A DNA stretch of 51,825 bases from Salinivirgaceae bacterium (GTDB taxonomy: Bacteria > Bacteroidota > Bacteroidia > Bacteroidales > Salinivirgaceae). Both the position numbers and the translations under genes were made by a program. The stretch spans positions 1 to 51,825 of the forward strand of contig JAQVXQ010000007.1 of NCBI GenBank assembly GCA_028709085.1. Direction: 5' to 3'. The notes beneath the pieces were generated by a model that searched no databases, was not told where the DNA came from, and saw only the letters and a program-made list of their open reading frames with translations. Position 1 is the stretch's first letter. The number at the start of each line of letters is the position of its first letter. Positions 42,806 through 51,825 of this stretch are shown piece after piece.

Positions 42806-43134
42806 TGTTTTATTTTTGTATAAGAAAATATATGGCGTAAATGTAAAACATTATTTTTGCAAATGCAAATTAAAATAATTCAGTAAGCGAAACAAACTGG
42901 GGCTATATATGGATTATTGTAAAATGTAGGCTTCTTATACACTATGTTTATGAGTTATCTTGTTATTGACAATGCGAAATATTGATTTTAACATAGAATT
43001 TTTCTTTTTTTTCTTTTTTCAAGCTGTATATTGACCTTTTAATAGTTGTTTATTGTCATTATTATGGCATATCTATGTTATATTTCTACTTTTGTCATAT
43101 TGATTCCAAATTGTAAAACATAAATATTTTAATT
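42806..43134. other. 329-base divergent regulatory gap
   Basis: No gene seen. It separates the GNAT gene (minus) from the S9 peptidase gene (plus). TACTTTTG at 43087-43094 is a perfect TAnnTTTG -7 box on the plus strand, 41 bases before the peptidase ATG, with ATGG at 43064-43067 as a weak -33 about 19 bases upstream. Towards the GNAT gene, TAATTTGC (minus strand) near 42866-42873 is a near match. The rest is AT-rich, with a T-rich run near 43002-43020. Confidence 0.45.
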
Positions 43135-45939
43135 ATGAGAATTTTAAGTTCCCTTATTTTGACATTATCATTGGTTTCTTTAATGATGGCACAACCTAAA
43201 AAAATATCAATTTCCGATTTTTCCGATTGGAATAGATTGAACAATAGGATAATAAGCTCCGATGGTAACTATATTTCGTATGAAAAGAAACGACAATATG
43301 GAGATGGTGTTTTAATTGTCTATAATTACAATACAGAGAAAAACGACACAATACCATATGGCTACGCAGCAAAGTTTTCGCCCAATTCTGATTTTATCGC
43401 CTTTAAGATTAGGGTTGCCCACGATACAACGCGAATGCATAAAAAACTAAAAACAAAAACGGAGAAGCTACCCAAAGAGGAGTTGGGGATTTTGAATTTA
43501 GAAACCAACACCATACAACGATTCTCGAATATCAAATCATTCGACCTAGCCAAAGAAAACAGTCAATGGTTGGCCATTGCCAAAGAGGCAGATTCGGAAA
43601 AAAAGGATACCGCCAATATTGAAAAAGACAAAGAAGCAGTGAAAAGTGAAAAACCGGCAAAGAAAAAGGATTCAAAGAAAAATAAAGATCTTTTTGAGTT
43701 GGTTATCGTACATCCAATCGACTCTGTGCAACACACATTCAAACGCGTTGTTACATACGCAATTTCAGATAGGAGTGAGATCATTGCTTTGGTTGCTCAA
43801 CTAAACGACACTTCGAAATTGAATTCGGTTATTGTATTTAATGGGAAAGATCAGAAAATTGATACCCTCATGACCGATTCTGTCACCATAAAAAATCTAA
43901 CACTCGATAATTATGGCAAACAGTTGGCCTTTTTAATAAGCAACGACACGGCTAAGGAAAAGAGATATGAATTGCAATTGGCCAATTTGTTAGACAACAA
44001 ACGTAAAACCATTGTAGATAGTCAAACAACTGCCATTCAAGAAAAATATTCACCCAGTCCAAATGGAACCATCTTTTTTTCCAACGATGCCTCGAAATTG
44101 TATTTTGGAATTGCCCCAAATTCCACACAAACTAAAAACGATTCTATTCTGGATGAGGATATTCCAACCCTCGACCTTTGGAGTTGGACCGATAGCGTGA
44201 TTCAACCACAACAGTTGAGTAGATTGGAGCGCGATAAAAAACAGACTCTTACATCGGTATATTTAATTAAAGAGAATAAATGCGTACAAATTGCAGATTC
44301 AATATGGTCAATTGTTCATTTTGTCAATCGACACGATGCCAAATTTGCGTTGGGAGTGGATTATGCTACCTATTTAAAACAACGAGTTTGGAGCTCTTTG
44401 TATCCTTTTGATTATGCATTAATTGATATTGAAAAGGGGACGAAAAGGAAGATTTTAACGGGTAAAACAGCTGCTTATTTATCGCCAATGGGGAAATATA
44501 CGCTTTATTACGATTACAGCGATAGTTCCTACAGCGTTATTAACAATAAGAGTTTTAAGGAGACGAATTTAACCAAATCGGTGCCAGTTATGTTCTGTGA
44601 CGAAGAGAATGATACTCCTAATAATCCAAGAACTTACGGTGTGGTTGGATGGACTGACGACGATGCATTTGTTCTTATTTATGACCGTTTCGATATTTGG
44701 AAATTCGATCCTATGGGAAAGAAATCACCCGTTAATATTACCAATGGAAGAGCCAATAAAACGCGTTTTCGATACCAACAATTGGACAACAATGAGGTTC
44801 ATATTCCCTATAAAAAACCAATTTTACTCTCCATGGTTAATGAGGAAGCGAGTAGCGAGGGATATGCACGGGTAACCCTTTCCGATGAACATTCTTTGAA
44901 AACGTTGCTTGAAGGCGATTTTACGCTTGGCGCAATTACAAAGGCTGAGAACAAAGATCGAGTTATTTGGTCGAGCCAAACCGTGAAGGATTATCCCGAA
45001 GTAGCGGTGAGCAATATGTTGTTTACAGATTCAAAAATAATATCCACTGCTAATCCACAGCAAAGCGATTTTATTTGGACTACCGTTGAGAAGGTGCATT
45101 GGCAGTCGTTCAACAACGATTCATTAAATGGATTGCTCTTTAAACCTCAGGATTTTGATTCAACAAAACAATATCCAGTGATGGTCTATTTTTACGAACG
45201 TAGTTCACAAGGTATTCACCGATATCGTACACCAAGTCCCAGTCAATCAATAATTAGCATTCCATTTTATGTCAGCAACGGATATTTGGTCTTTGTGCCC
45301 GATATCGTTTATAGGGACGGATTCCCCGGACAGAGTGCCTACGATGCCATTGTTAGTGGTGTATCGCACTTGAAGTCAACGTTGTCGTATATTAATAAAC
45401 AAAAAATTGGGCTTCAGGGACAAAGTTGGGGTGGATATCAGATTGCCTATTTGGTAACGCAAACCAATATCTTTGCTGCCGCAATGGCAGGGGCTCCCGT
45501 GAGTAATATGACCAGCGCATATGGTGGAATTCGATGGGAAAGTGGAATGAGTAGAATATTTCAGTACGAAGAGACGCAAAGTAGAATTGGAGGAACTTTG
45601 TGGGAGAAACCATTTCATTATGTGCAAAACTCGCCCCTATTTATGGCTCCTCAAATTAAGACACCGCTGTTGATAATGGCCAACGACAATGATGGATCAG
45701 TGCCTTGGTATCAGGGGATTGAACTTTTCATGGCTCTTTATCGGTTGCAAAAACCGGTATGGATGCTAAATTATAATGGAATGAGTCATAATATAGAGTC
45801 TAAATATTGGGCAAACCGAGTGGATTTGTCCAATCGAATGTTTCAGTTTTTTAATCACTATTTAAAAGATGATCCCGCTCCAAAATGGATGGTAAAAGGA
45901 ATTCCTGCCCAAATAAAAAGAAGTGACTTAGGATATTGA
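43135..45939 (+). CDS. S9 family prolyl oligopeptidase-like peptidase
   Basis: 934-residue exported serine peptidase. Signal peptide MRILSSLILTLSLVSLMMAQ. Residues about 25-640 form a beta-propeller-like region (lysine-rich insert SEKPAKKKDSKKNKD at about 180), typical of Bacteroidota S9 peptidases. The C-terminal alpha/beta-hydrolase domain has the nucleophile in GLQGQSWGGYQIAYL (Ser about 764), the acid in LLIMANDNDGSVPWYQG and the His in NGMSHNIESKYW (about 885). No T9SS C-terminal domain is present, so it is probably periplasmic. Peptides from wall or protein breakdown are plausible substrates. It has its own promoter-like sequence and no close partner. Confidence 0.93.
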   Translation: MRILSSLILTLSLVSLMMAQPKKISISDFSDWNRLNNRIISSDGNYISYEKKRQYGDGVLIVYNYNTEKNDTIPYGYAAKFSPNSDFIAFKIRVAHDTTRMHKKLKTKTEKLPKEELGILNLETNTIQRFSNIKSFDLAKENSQWLAIAKEADSEKKDTANIEKDKEAVKSEKPAKKKDSKKNKDLFELVIVHPIDSVQHTFKRVVTYAISDRSEIIALVAQLNDTSKLNSVIVFNGKDQKIDTLMTDSVTIKNLTLDNYGKQLAFLISNDTAKEKRYELQLANLLDNKRKTIVDSQTTAIQEKYSPSPNGTIFFSNDASKLYFGIAPNSTQTKNDSILDEDIPTLDLWSWTDSVIQPQQLSRLERDKKQTLTSVYLIKENKCVQIADSIWSIVHFVNRHDAKFALGVDYATYLKQRVWSSLYPFDYALIDIEKGTKRKILTGKTAAYLSPMGKYTLYYDYSDSSYSVINNKSFKETNLTKSVPVMFCDEENDTPNNPRTYGVVGWTDDDAFVLIYDRFDIWKFDPMGKKSPVNITNGRANKTRFRYQQLDNNEVHIPYKKPILLSMVNEEASSEGYARVTLSDEHSLKTLLEGDFTLGAITKAENKDRVIWSSQTVKDYPEVAVSNMLFTDSKIISTANPQQSDFIWTTVEKVHWQSFNNDSLNGLLFKPQDFDSTKQYPVMVYFYERSSQGIHRYRTPSPSQSIISIPFYVSNGYLVFVPDIVYRDGFPGQSAYDAIVSGVSHLKSTLSYINKQKIGLQGQSWGGYQIAYLVTQTNIFAAAMAGAPVSNMTSAYGGIRWESGMSRIFQYEETQSRIGGTLWEKPFHYVQNSPLFMAPQIKTPLLIMANDNDGSVPWYQGIELFMALYRLQKPVWMLNYNGMSHNIESKYWANRVDLSNRMFQFFNHYLKDDPAPKWMVKGIPAQIKRSDLGY

Positions 45940-46313
45940 TCGAATATAAATTAGACTAGAGCAATTAAATCCATGTTTCTCGATCAGGAAACCCTTTAGA
46001 CGAAGCCATGGGCAATTCATATCTCCTTTCTGAATTTATAGAAAATTGAATTGCCCTCGGTTTCAGTTGCGAAAATATCGGGAATATGGAATATTGACTT
46101 TTGATTAATACTCTTTTTCTATTGTACATTATGATTTTTTAAAACTCCTTTATTCTGAGAGATACGTTAATAGCCAATTATTAAATATTGGCAATAAAAA
46201 TCAAAACATAAACAATGTTGTTTTCTCATTTACATTCTTTTGTTATAATTTGTCCTAAATTAGAAATCGGTGTTGAAATGAAGTTATAAATTTGATATAA
46301 ATTGAATCAGCTT
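45940..46313. other. 374-base gap with inverted repeats
   Basis: No gene seen. A perfect 10-bp inverted repeat GGGCAATTCA (46010-46019) and TGAATTGCCC (46047-46056) encloses a second arm pair TTTCT...AGAAA in its 27-base loop. It has no T run, so it is not a normal terminator. A smaller palindrome GCCAAT...ATTGGC lies at about 46172-46191. TATAATTTG at 46244-46252 could be the -7 region of the hybrid kinase. Confidence 0.4.
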
Positions 46314-49271
46314 ATGGTTGATAATTCAAATTTTCCGGAAATTAATTACCTGCTATATCAGAAGTGGGTCAAATCGTTTACTTATAAAAAAAGTACCGAT
46401 TTTGACACCTATTTTAGATCTATACTCCATACTTTTCACTCCCTTTTCGCATCCGAAATAACGTTGGTTTTCATTCGTGATTCAAAATTAGGAGAATATT
46501 ATCCCATTGCTAACGGCATTGCTCCAGAGTTAGAAAATATATCAAAAGAGATACTGGGAAAACTTTATCATAATCCAAATACTGGAGTTCATAAAATGAA
46601 TGTTATTGATGATTCGTTGCTTAATTATTTGAACCTTACTCCTAAAAATGAATATTGTATCTGCTACACGCTCGAGATTAGTTCTGCTATTTCAGTAACC
46701 CTTTTCACTTCTTCGCTTGACAATACAACCGCTAAGGCGCATCAGGCTCAGTGGGAATATTTAAAACCGCTTATAAATCAGGAGCTTTATCATAGTGCTC
46801 ACCTCTATTTGAAAGAACAACAAGCATTTGAATCCCATGGCGTATTATTTATCCTGTTGGACGATAAAAACAATGTTTTAAAAACCAACATCAAAAGTGA
46901 TTTTTATTCTTTATATCATGCGCTGATAAAAGAGGGAATTGTTGATAATAATCGAATTGCGAACAATCTTTTAATTGATCTTTCAGTGGATGATAGACAC
47001 CGGAAATATCTGGTAGTAAAGGAGAAAAATCAGACCCAATCCTTAATTAAGTTATTGCCTGTGGACAATTTTAAGGAGGTTGGAAAATCAGAAGCTCATG
47101 AATCTTTCTCTTCGATGGTGGAAATTATTCCCGTTGGAGTGCTTAAAGTAAGCAAAACCGGCTATATAACGTATGCCAATAAGTGGATGCTCGACTTCTT
47201 AGATGCCACAAATCAAAATCTCATCGGAATTCATATTGGCCGTTTTTTAATTCAATCCACCATTCCTGTAAATATTGCAACGGCATTACGATCAAATAAG
47301 CTCAATAAAAACGATTTTGAAATGAATATTATTACAAAGTCGAATCGTAAACGAGAGGCAAGCGTAACTTCGCTGATGTTAAGCAAGGAAGAGGGAGCAG
47401 TTTTGATTGTTCAGGATATTCAAGAACGTAAAGAGCTTACGCGTAAAATAAAACAAAAAGAGAACGATTTGCTACGCCTAATTAACAATAAGAATTTAAT
47501 TATAGCTCGAACCGATAAGAACTCGAAAATTTTATTTGCCAATAAGACGTTTCTTAACATTGTGGGTTTTACAGAAGAGGGAGTTTTAGGGAAATCAATT
47601 TTCGATTTTATAATGAATTACGAACCAGCGAGATTCGATATATTATGGGCTGAAATTATAAATTTTGAGATTTCTCAAACCGATTTTGTGCTAAAGACAC
47701 CGGATAACCTACCTTTATTTTGGTTAACTACGGTACAAACTGTTGGTGAAGATGTTGTTTTCTCAGGAATCGATGTTTCTGAGTTACAGCGTACCCGAAA
47801 TATGCTAGGTAAATCCCAAAGGCTTATTAATCAAGTGTTTGATAATATCCCTGGGCTTGTTATGGTTATAAGTAAAACCTACGAGGTTTTGTTTACCAAT
47901 GAAAAAGAAAATACTGAACGCTATAAACAAGGAATATCCTGTCATGAACTTTGCATGGAATCGGATAGTTTATGTGAAAACTGCCAACTACACACTGTTT
48001 TTAATGAAAAGGTAGCCAAGCAAATAGAGTTGTTTGACGAAAAAACCGATAAAACATATTCTGTTCAAACTATTCCACTCACCAACAATGCGGGTGATGT
48101 GCTGTATGCCCTTGAGTTTTTTCAGGATATTACAGCGCAAAAGACGATCCAGCAATCGATCCAGAAGTCTAAAAATGCCATTGAAAAAGTCAGTAAACTT
48201 AAAAGCTCATTTATAAGCAATATAAATCACGAAGTGAGAACTCCGCTCAATGCCATTCTCGGATTTTCCGAAATAATTTTGTCGGGAAATAAAAGTGCCG
48301 CGACAAATATGGATTATGTCAAGATTATACGCGAAAATGGAAACCGCTTGCTTGACACTATCACGGGACTTATTGAATTGAGCCGACTTCAAAGTGGCGA
48401 TTATGTGGTTGTAAATGAGACGTTTAGTCTAAATAAATTATTAAGCCTTATTTGTGACAATTATCGCGATCACGACAATATCTTTTCAGGGAATGTACAG
48501 TTTATTATGTCGCTACCCACCAATCAAGTGTTTGTAAATACGGATAAGAATCGAATAACAAATATTGTTGAACAACTGCTGGATAATGCCATAAAATACA
48601 CCTCCAAAGGAGTGGTGAATATGGCATTAGAGATGCGGTCAAACAATATTGTAATCATAATTCAGGACAACGGCGAAGGAATGAAAAACGATGATTTTAA
48701 TGCGTTTTTCGAATATTTTGGCAAAGATCATATGAAAACCCAATTAATAGATGGTCCCGGATTGGGTTTAGCCATTGCCTATCATAATGCTAAAGCTATA
48801 GATGGAGAATTAGTTTTAGTACCAAATGCAACGCAAGGAACCCGATTCGAAATTGTATTGCCCCTTGATAAGCAGGAGATAACTGATAACAACAATCGAC
48901 AATATGGGTGGGGCAAGAAAAAAATTTTGGTGGCCGAGGACGATGATATTAATTTTCTTTATATTGAGGCCTTATTATCAAAATCAGGTTTGACTATAAT
49001 CCGAGCAAAAAACGGAATCGAAGCGTTGGAATTGATCGACCAAGATATTGATTTAGTATTACTCGATATACAAATGCCCCTATGCGACGGAATCTCTGTA
49101 GTTACAGAGGCACGTAAAAGAGGAATTACGTTGCCAATAATTGCGCTTACAGCCCACAATCTTCGGGAAAATGAGTGTCTGAAAGCAGGGTGTGATTTAT
49201 TTATAACCAAACCAATAGTTTCGGATATGTTACATGCTATTTTAGATCGATTTTTATCCCAACCAATGTAG
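46314..49271 (+). CDS. Hybrid histidine kinase with PAS domains and receiver
   Basis: About 985-residue signalling protein with no membrane helices. I use the ATG at 46314; an in-frame TTG at 46302 is possible. The first 250 residues look GAF-like. PAS domains follow at about 260-370 (VEIIPVGVLKVSKTGYITYAN), 385-500 (NNKNLIIARTDKNSKILFANK), and 505-620, the last with a Cys cluster (C-x3-C-x6-C-x2-C near residues 543-558). HisKA has the His at about 639 (NHEVRTPLNAILGFS). HATPase boxes: EQLLDNAIKYTSKG, QDNGEGMKND, GPGLGLAIAYHN. The C-terminal receiver has D918 in LVLLDIQMPLCDG and the acidic pair in LVAEDDDIN. An output partner is not adjacent. Confidence 0.93.
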   Translation: MVDNSNFPEINYLLYQKWVKSFTYKKSTDFDTYFRSILHTFHSLFASEITLVFIRDSKLGEYYPIANGIAPELENISKEILGKLYHNPNTGVHKMNVIDDSLLNYLNLTPKNEYCICYTLEISSAISVTLFTSSLDNTTAKAHQAQWEYLKPLINQELYHSAHLYLKEQQAFESHGVLFILLDDKNNVLKTNIKSDFYSLYHALIKEGIVDNNRIANNLLIDLSVDDRHRKYLVVKEKNQTQSLIKLLPVDNFKEVGKSEAHESFSSMVEIIPVGVLKVSKTGYITYANKWMLDFLDATNQNLIGIHIGRFLIQSTIPVNIATALRSNKLNKNDFEMNIITKSNRKREASVTSLMLSKEEGAVLIVQDIQERKELTRKIKQKENDLLRLINNKNLIIARTDKNSKILFANKTFLNIVGFTEEGVLGKSIFDFIMNYEPARFDILWAEIINFEISQTDFVLKTPDNLPLFWLTTVQTVGEDVVFSGIDVSELQRTRNMLGKSQRLINQVFDNIPGLVMVISKTYEVLFTNEKENTERYKQGISCHELCMESDSLCENCQLHTVFNEKVAKQIELFDEKTDKTYSVQTIPLTNNAGDVLYALEFFQDITAQKTIQQSIQKSKNAIEKVSKLKSSFISNINHEVRTPLNAILGFSEIILSGNKSAATNMDYVKIIRENGNRLLDTITGLIELSRLQSGDYVVVNETFSLNKLLSLICDNYRDHDNIFSGNVQFIMSLPTNQVFVNTDKNRITNIVEQLLDNAIKYTSKGVVNMALEMRSNNIVIIIQDNGEGMKNDDFNAFFEYFGKDHMKTQLIDGPGLGLAIAYHNAKAIDGELVLVPNATQGTRFEIVLPLDKQEITDNNNRQYGWGKKKILVAEDDDINFLYIEALLSKSGLTIIRAKNGIEALELIDQDIDLVLLDIQMPLCDGISVVTEARKRGITLPIIALTAHNLRENECLKAGCDLFITKPIVSDMLHAILDRFLSQPM

Positions 49272-49410
49272 AAAATACCCGTTTGTAAAACCTTAAGATT
49301 TAATTTATAAATATGCAAATTTTCAAAATTATGAATTGAGAAACAGATCTGAAATTGAACAAAACCATGGGAATTCAAAATATTAATAATAAGTTAACAA
49401 CAAGATAAAT

Positions 49411-50157
49411 ATGAATATAGCGGTATTAATTGACGGAGACAATGTGCCTTCAGCATTTGTAAAAGAGATGATGGAGGAGATTGCCAAATATGGAAATCCA
49501 ACCATAAAAAGAATTTATGGCGATTGGACTAAGCCCAACCTGTCGAAATGGAAACTTTTACTTTTAGAACACGCAATAACCCCAATACAACAATATGGCT
49601 ATACAACAGGAAAAAATGCAACCGACTCGGCAATGATCATTGACGCCATGGATATTTTGTATTCCGAAAAAGTACATGGGTTCTGCATCGTCTCCAGCGA
49701 TAGCGATTTCACAAGACTCGCCACTCGATTACGAGAAGCCGGAATGCAAGTTATTGGAATGGGCGAAAAAAAGACTCCAAACCCATTCATTGTGGCGTGC
49801 GATAAGTTTATATATATTGAGATTTTGAAAACAAAATCAAAGGAGAAAGAGTCAGAAGAGGAAAAGGATCAAGACAAAGAATCGTATGATAAAATCACCG
49901 ATAAGGATATAAAACTCATTGAATCAACCATTATTGATTTGTCTGACGATGAAGGATGGGCGTTCTTAGGAGATGTGGGAAGTTTGTTACAAAAGAAACA
50001 ACCCAATTTTGATCCCAGAAATTATGGTTTTCAAAAGTTGACACCCTTGATTAAATCGACACGTAAATTTGACATTGAACAACGCGAAAACCCAAAAAGC
50101 AGCAATAAATTAATTTACGTAAAAGTTAAAGAAAAACGCAATCCAGGTCGACGCTAA
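49411..50157 (+). CDS. NYN nuclease-fold protein with OST-HTH/LOTUS domain
   Basis: 248-residue protein combining a PIN-like NYN (LabA/DUF88) domain with a C-terminal LOTUS/OST-HTH domain. The NYN acidic residues are visible: IAVLIDGDNVP (D8, D10), GKNATDSAMIIDAMDIL, and CIVSSDSDFTRLATRLREAG. A charged linker (KEKESEEEKDQDKESYDK) leads to the LOTUS part (DIKLIESTIIDLSDDEGWAFLGDVG..). The family is thought to act on RNA; a nuclease role is inferred from the acidic residues, not shown. It follows the hybrid kinase by 139 bases and precedes a thioesterase by 60. Confidence 0.9.
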   Translation: MNIAVLIDGDNVPSAFVKEMMEEIAKYGNPTIKRIYGDWTKPNLSKWKLLLLEHAITPIQQYGYTTGKNATDSAMIIDAMDILYSEKVHGFCIVSSDSDFTRLATRLREAGMQVIGMGEKKTPNPFIVACDKFIYIEILKTKSKEKESEEEKDQDKESYDKITDKDIKLIESTIIDLSDDEGWAFLGDVGSLLQKKQPNFDPRNYGFQKLTPLIKSTRKFDIEQRENPKSSNKLIYVKVKEKRNPGRR

Positions 50158-50217
50158 CTGAAAATGAGAATGATTTAATTTGATCTTAGCGATCGAAGAT
50201 AAAATTATCGATATACA

Positions 50218-50691
50218 ATGAAAACACTACTAAATCCATATGAAAAGGAATCCGAATTTAATTGCTTTGGTTGTTCGGAACAAAACAAAATAGGTCTTCA
50301 AATGAAGTTTATGGAGACCCCCGAGGGAGTAATCTCAAAATGGAAACCAGACAAAAGGTTTGAAGGTTATTTCAATATTTTGCATGGAGGAATTCAGGCT
50401 ACCATGGTTGACGAAATAAGTAGTTGGGTAATTAACATGAAACTCGATACAGCTGGTGTAACCTCAAAGATGGAAGTCGAATATCTGAAACCCGTTAATA
50501 TTGAAAATAACGAAATTACGATCCAAGGAATCATTGAAAAAGTTGGGAAAAGAGAGGTTGTTATCAATGCTACAATTTACGATCAAAATGACAAATTGTG
50601 TACAAAAGCGCGAGTTACATATTTTCTTTACCCAAAAGCAGTTGCTCAACGCAAACTAAAATACCCCGGAAAGGAAGCCTATTTTGAATAA
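50218..50691 (+). CDS. PaaI-type hotdog thioesterase
   Basis: 157-residue hotdog-fold acyl-CoA thioesterase-like protein. The N terminus ESEFNCFGCSEQNKIGLQMKF is the extension common in this group, followed by the catalytic helix region ILHGGIQATMVDEISSWVI (HGG and D/E residues) and strands MEVEYLKPVNIENNEITIQG. Substrate cannot be told from sequence; the family hydrolyses aryl- or acyl-CoA esters. It is on the plus strand between the NYN protein and the flavodiiron protein and is probably independently transcribed. Confidence 0.87.
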   Translation: MKTLLNPYEKESEFNCFGCSEQNKIGLQMKFMETPEGVISKWKPDKRFEGYFNILHGGIQATMVDEISSWVINMKLDTAGVTSKMEVEYLKPVNIENNEITIQGIIEKVGKREVVINATIYDQNDKLCTKARVTYFLYPKAVAQRKLKYPGKEAYFE

Positions 50692-50837
50692 AATCCAACT
50701 TTTTTTGAAATGCAAATTGGCAATATTAAACATGGGTTTTAATTTGAAAAGTCACTAAATTTACCGACATTTGCATTTTAAAACCGCAATGTTGTTTTAA
50801 ATTTAATTAATTGATAATCAGGACGTAAAGTAGTATT

Positions 50838-51825
50838 ATGGAACCAATAAAATTAGTCGACAATATTCATTTATTATGTGTTAACGATCGTCGGACACAC
50901 CTTTTTGAGAACTATTGGCCACTTCCAAATGGAGTTGCTTACAATTCGTATCTAATTGTTGACGAGAAAACAGCACTTGTCGATACCGTTGAATTTGGAC
51001 ATTCGTTTGGATATTTAGAACATATCGAAAATTTATTGAATGGTAAAACCCTCGATTACTTGATTATTAATCATATGGAACCCGATCACAGTGGTGCTAT
51101 AAAAATGATTATTGATCGATATCCAAAATGTATTATTGTTGGGAATCGTAAAACGTTCCCATTAATTGAAGGTTTTTTTGGTGTCAAAACTGAACAACTG
51201 GTGGTTGAAGACGGTGCTTTATTAAATCTTGGGAAGCATAAACTTAGTTTTCACATGATTCCTATGGTACATTGGCCCGAAACCATGGTAACATTCGATG
51301 CTACAAGTCAGATCTTATTTTCAGGCGATGCTTTTGGAAGTTTTGGAACGCTTGATGGAGGCGTATTCGACCATGAAATAAATCTCGATTTTTATGAGAG
51401 CGAGTTCCGTCGCTATTATAGTAATATTGTTGGAAAATATGGAATGCAAGTACAAAAGGCACTTGCTAAACTAGGTGGATTGCCCATAAAAATATTAGCC
51501 TCAACGCATGGTCCAATTTGGCGGAGTAATTTATCCTATATCCTTGAAAAATACGATATGTGGTCTAAATATCAGGCCGAAGAGAAGGGCGTAATCATTG
51601 TTTATGGGTCGATGTACGGCAATACAGAACGAATGGCTGAATCCATTGCTCGTGAATTGTCCGTTCAAGGCGTTAAAAACATAAAAATATTTGATGCTAG
51701 TAAAACCCATTCCTCCTATATCATTAGCGATATCTGGAAATATAGCGGTTTAATAATTGGCAGCTGTGCCTATAATGGAGGTATTTTTACACCGGTTGGC
51801 AATTTAATCAATCAACTACACGAAA
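50838..51825 (+). CDS. Flavodiiron protein (FprA-type A flavoprotein), 3' end cut by the window
   Basis: Reduces O2 to water or NO to N2O, protecting anaerobes and microaerobes. The ATG at 50838 opens a frame that runs off the right edge; 329 residues are visible of about 400. The diiron centre is complete with canonical numbering: H79, E81, D83 and H84 in NHMEPDHSGA, H145 in MVHWPETM, D164 in LFSGDAFGSFG, H224 in STHGPIWRS. The flavodoxin FMN-phosphate loop VYGSMYGNTERMAES starts at about residue 255 and part of the flavodoxin domain follows. It begins 146 bases after the thioesterase stop, with no clear promoter. Confidence 0.95.
   Translation, partial: MEPIKLVDNIHLLCVNDRRTHLFENYWPLPNGVAYNSYLIVDEKTALVDTVEFGHSFGYLEHIENLLNGKTLDYLIINHMEPDHSGAIKMIIDRYPKCIIVGNRKTFPLIEGFFGVKTEQLVVEDGALLNLGKHKLSFHMIPMVHWPETMVTFDATSQILFSGDAFGSFGTLDGGVFDHEINLDFYESEFRRYYSNIVGKYGMQVQKALAKLGGLPIKILASTHGPIWRSNLSYILEKYDMWSKYQAEEKGVIIVYGSMYGNTERMAESIARELSVQGVKNIKIFDASKTHSSYIISDIWKYSGLIIGSCAYNGGIFTPVGNLINQLHE

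Noticed and set aside
48959..49378. Minus-strand frame of 139 codons across the hybrid kinase end
   Set aside because: Mostly antisense to the receiver domain, no recognisable product, and no promoter-like sequence seen.

Overview
This window is a gene-dense, AT-rich chromosomal segment from a member of the Bacteroidota. The evidence is a type IX secretion (T9SS) substrate, the Bacteroidota-type nadK-porG-uppS-bamA-ompH-ompH-murI cluster, DUF4421 and PorT-like barrels, a Rho factor with a long disordered insert, near-absence of Shine-Dalgarno sequences, and several TAnnTTTG-type -7 promoter boxes. Futalosine-pathway menaquinone genes and a flavodiiron protein suggest an organism that meets low oxygen, but the species cannot be named from this. 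I see no rRNA, tRNA, CRISPR array, insertion sequence or prophage. Two genes are cut by the window ends: serS on the left and a flavodiiron flavoprotein on the right.

Layout. 1-7.6 kb: serS (partial), ruvC, an osmC-lipoprotein-SpoIIE phosphatase group, a TrmH methyltransferase, a stand-alone sucC with its own promoter and terminator, and murI. 7.6-17.9 kb (minus strand): an envelope-biogenesis cluster transcribed CBS protein, POTRA/D15 barrel, nadK, two paralogous barrels, PorG-like protein, uppS, bamA, two Skp/OmpH chaperones. 18-26 kb: pdxJ and an esterase; a zinc-ribbon coiled-coil protein with a Nif3-like protein; a T9SS-exported subtilase; rho. 26-30 kb: a PiT-family permease, fabD, a PorT-like barrel, and a pterin operon (a PTPS-II-like synthase and folE). 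30-36 kb (plus strand): M20 amidohydrolase, alanine racemase (frameshifted), mqnB, mqnD, a DUF4421 barrel and a cytidylate-kinase-like protein. 36-43 kb (minus strand): a histidine kinase/CheY pair, a fused membrane/NTPase protein coupled to a DUF364 protein, and an alanine/ornithine racemase-like enzyme coupled to a GNAT acetyltransferase. 43-51.8 kb (plus strand): an S9 peptidase, a hybrid histidine kinase, a NYN-LOTUS protein, a PaaI-type thioesterase and the flavodiiron protein.

How genes work together. The BamA/Skp/PorG/UppS group supplies outer-membrane assembly, part of the T9SS and the lipid carrier for cell-wall building, while murI and alr supply D-Glu and D-Ala. MqnB and MqnD are two steps of menaquinone synthesis. 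FolE and the PTPS-like enzyme form a pterin route whose motif points to tetrahydropterin rather than queuosine.

The best candidate for an undescribed system is the pair at 38545-41077: one polypeptide that appears to join an ECF S-like domain, an EcfT-like domain and a THEP1-type NTPase in place of the usual ABC ATPases, translationally coupled to a DUF4213/DUF364 (putative heavy-metal chelation) protein. The second point to check is the single-base frameshift in an A7 run near the start of alr.
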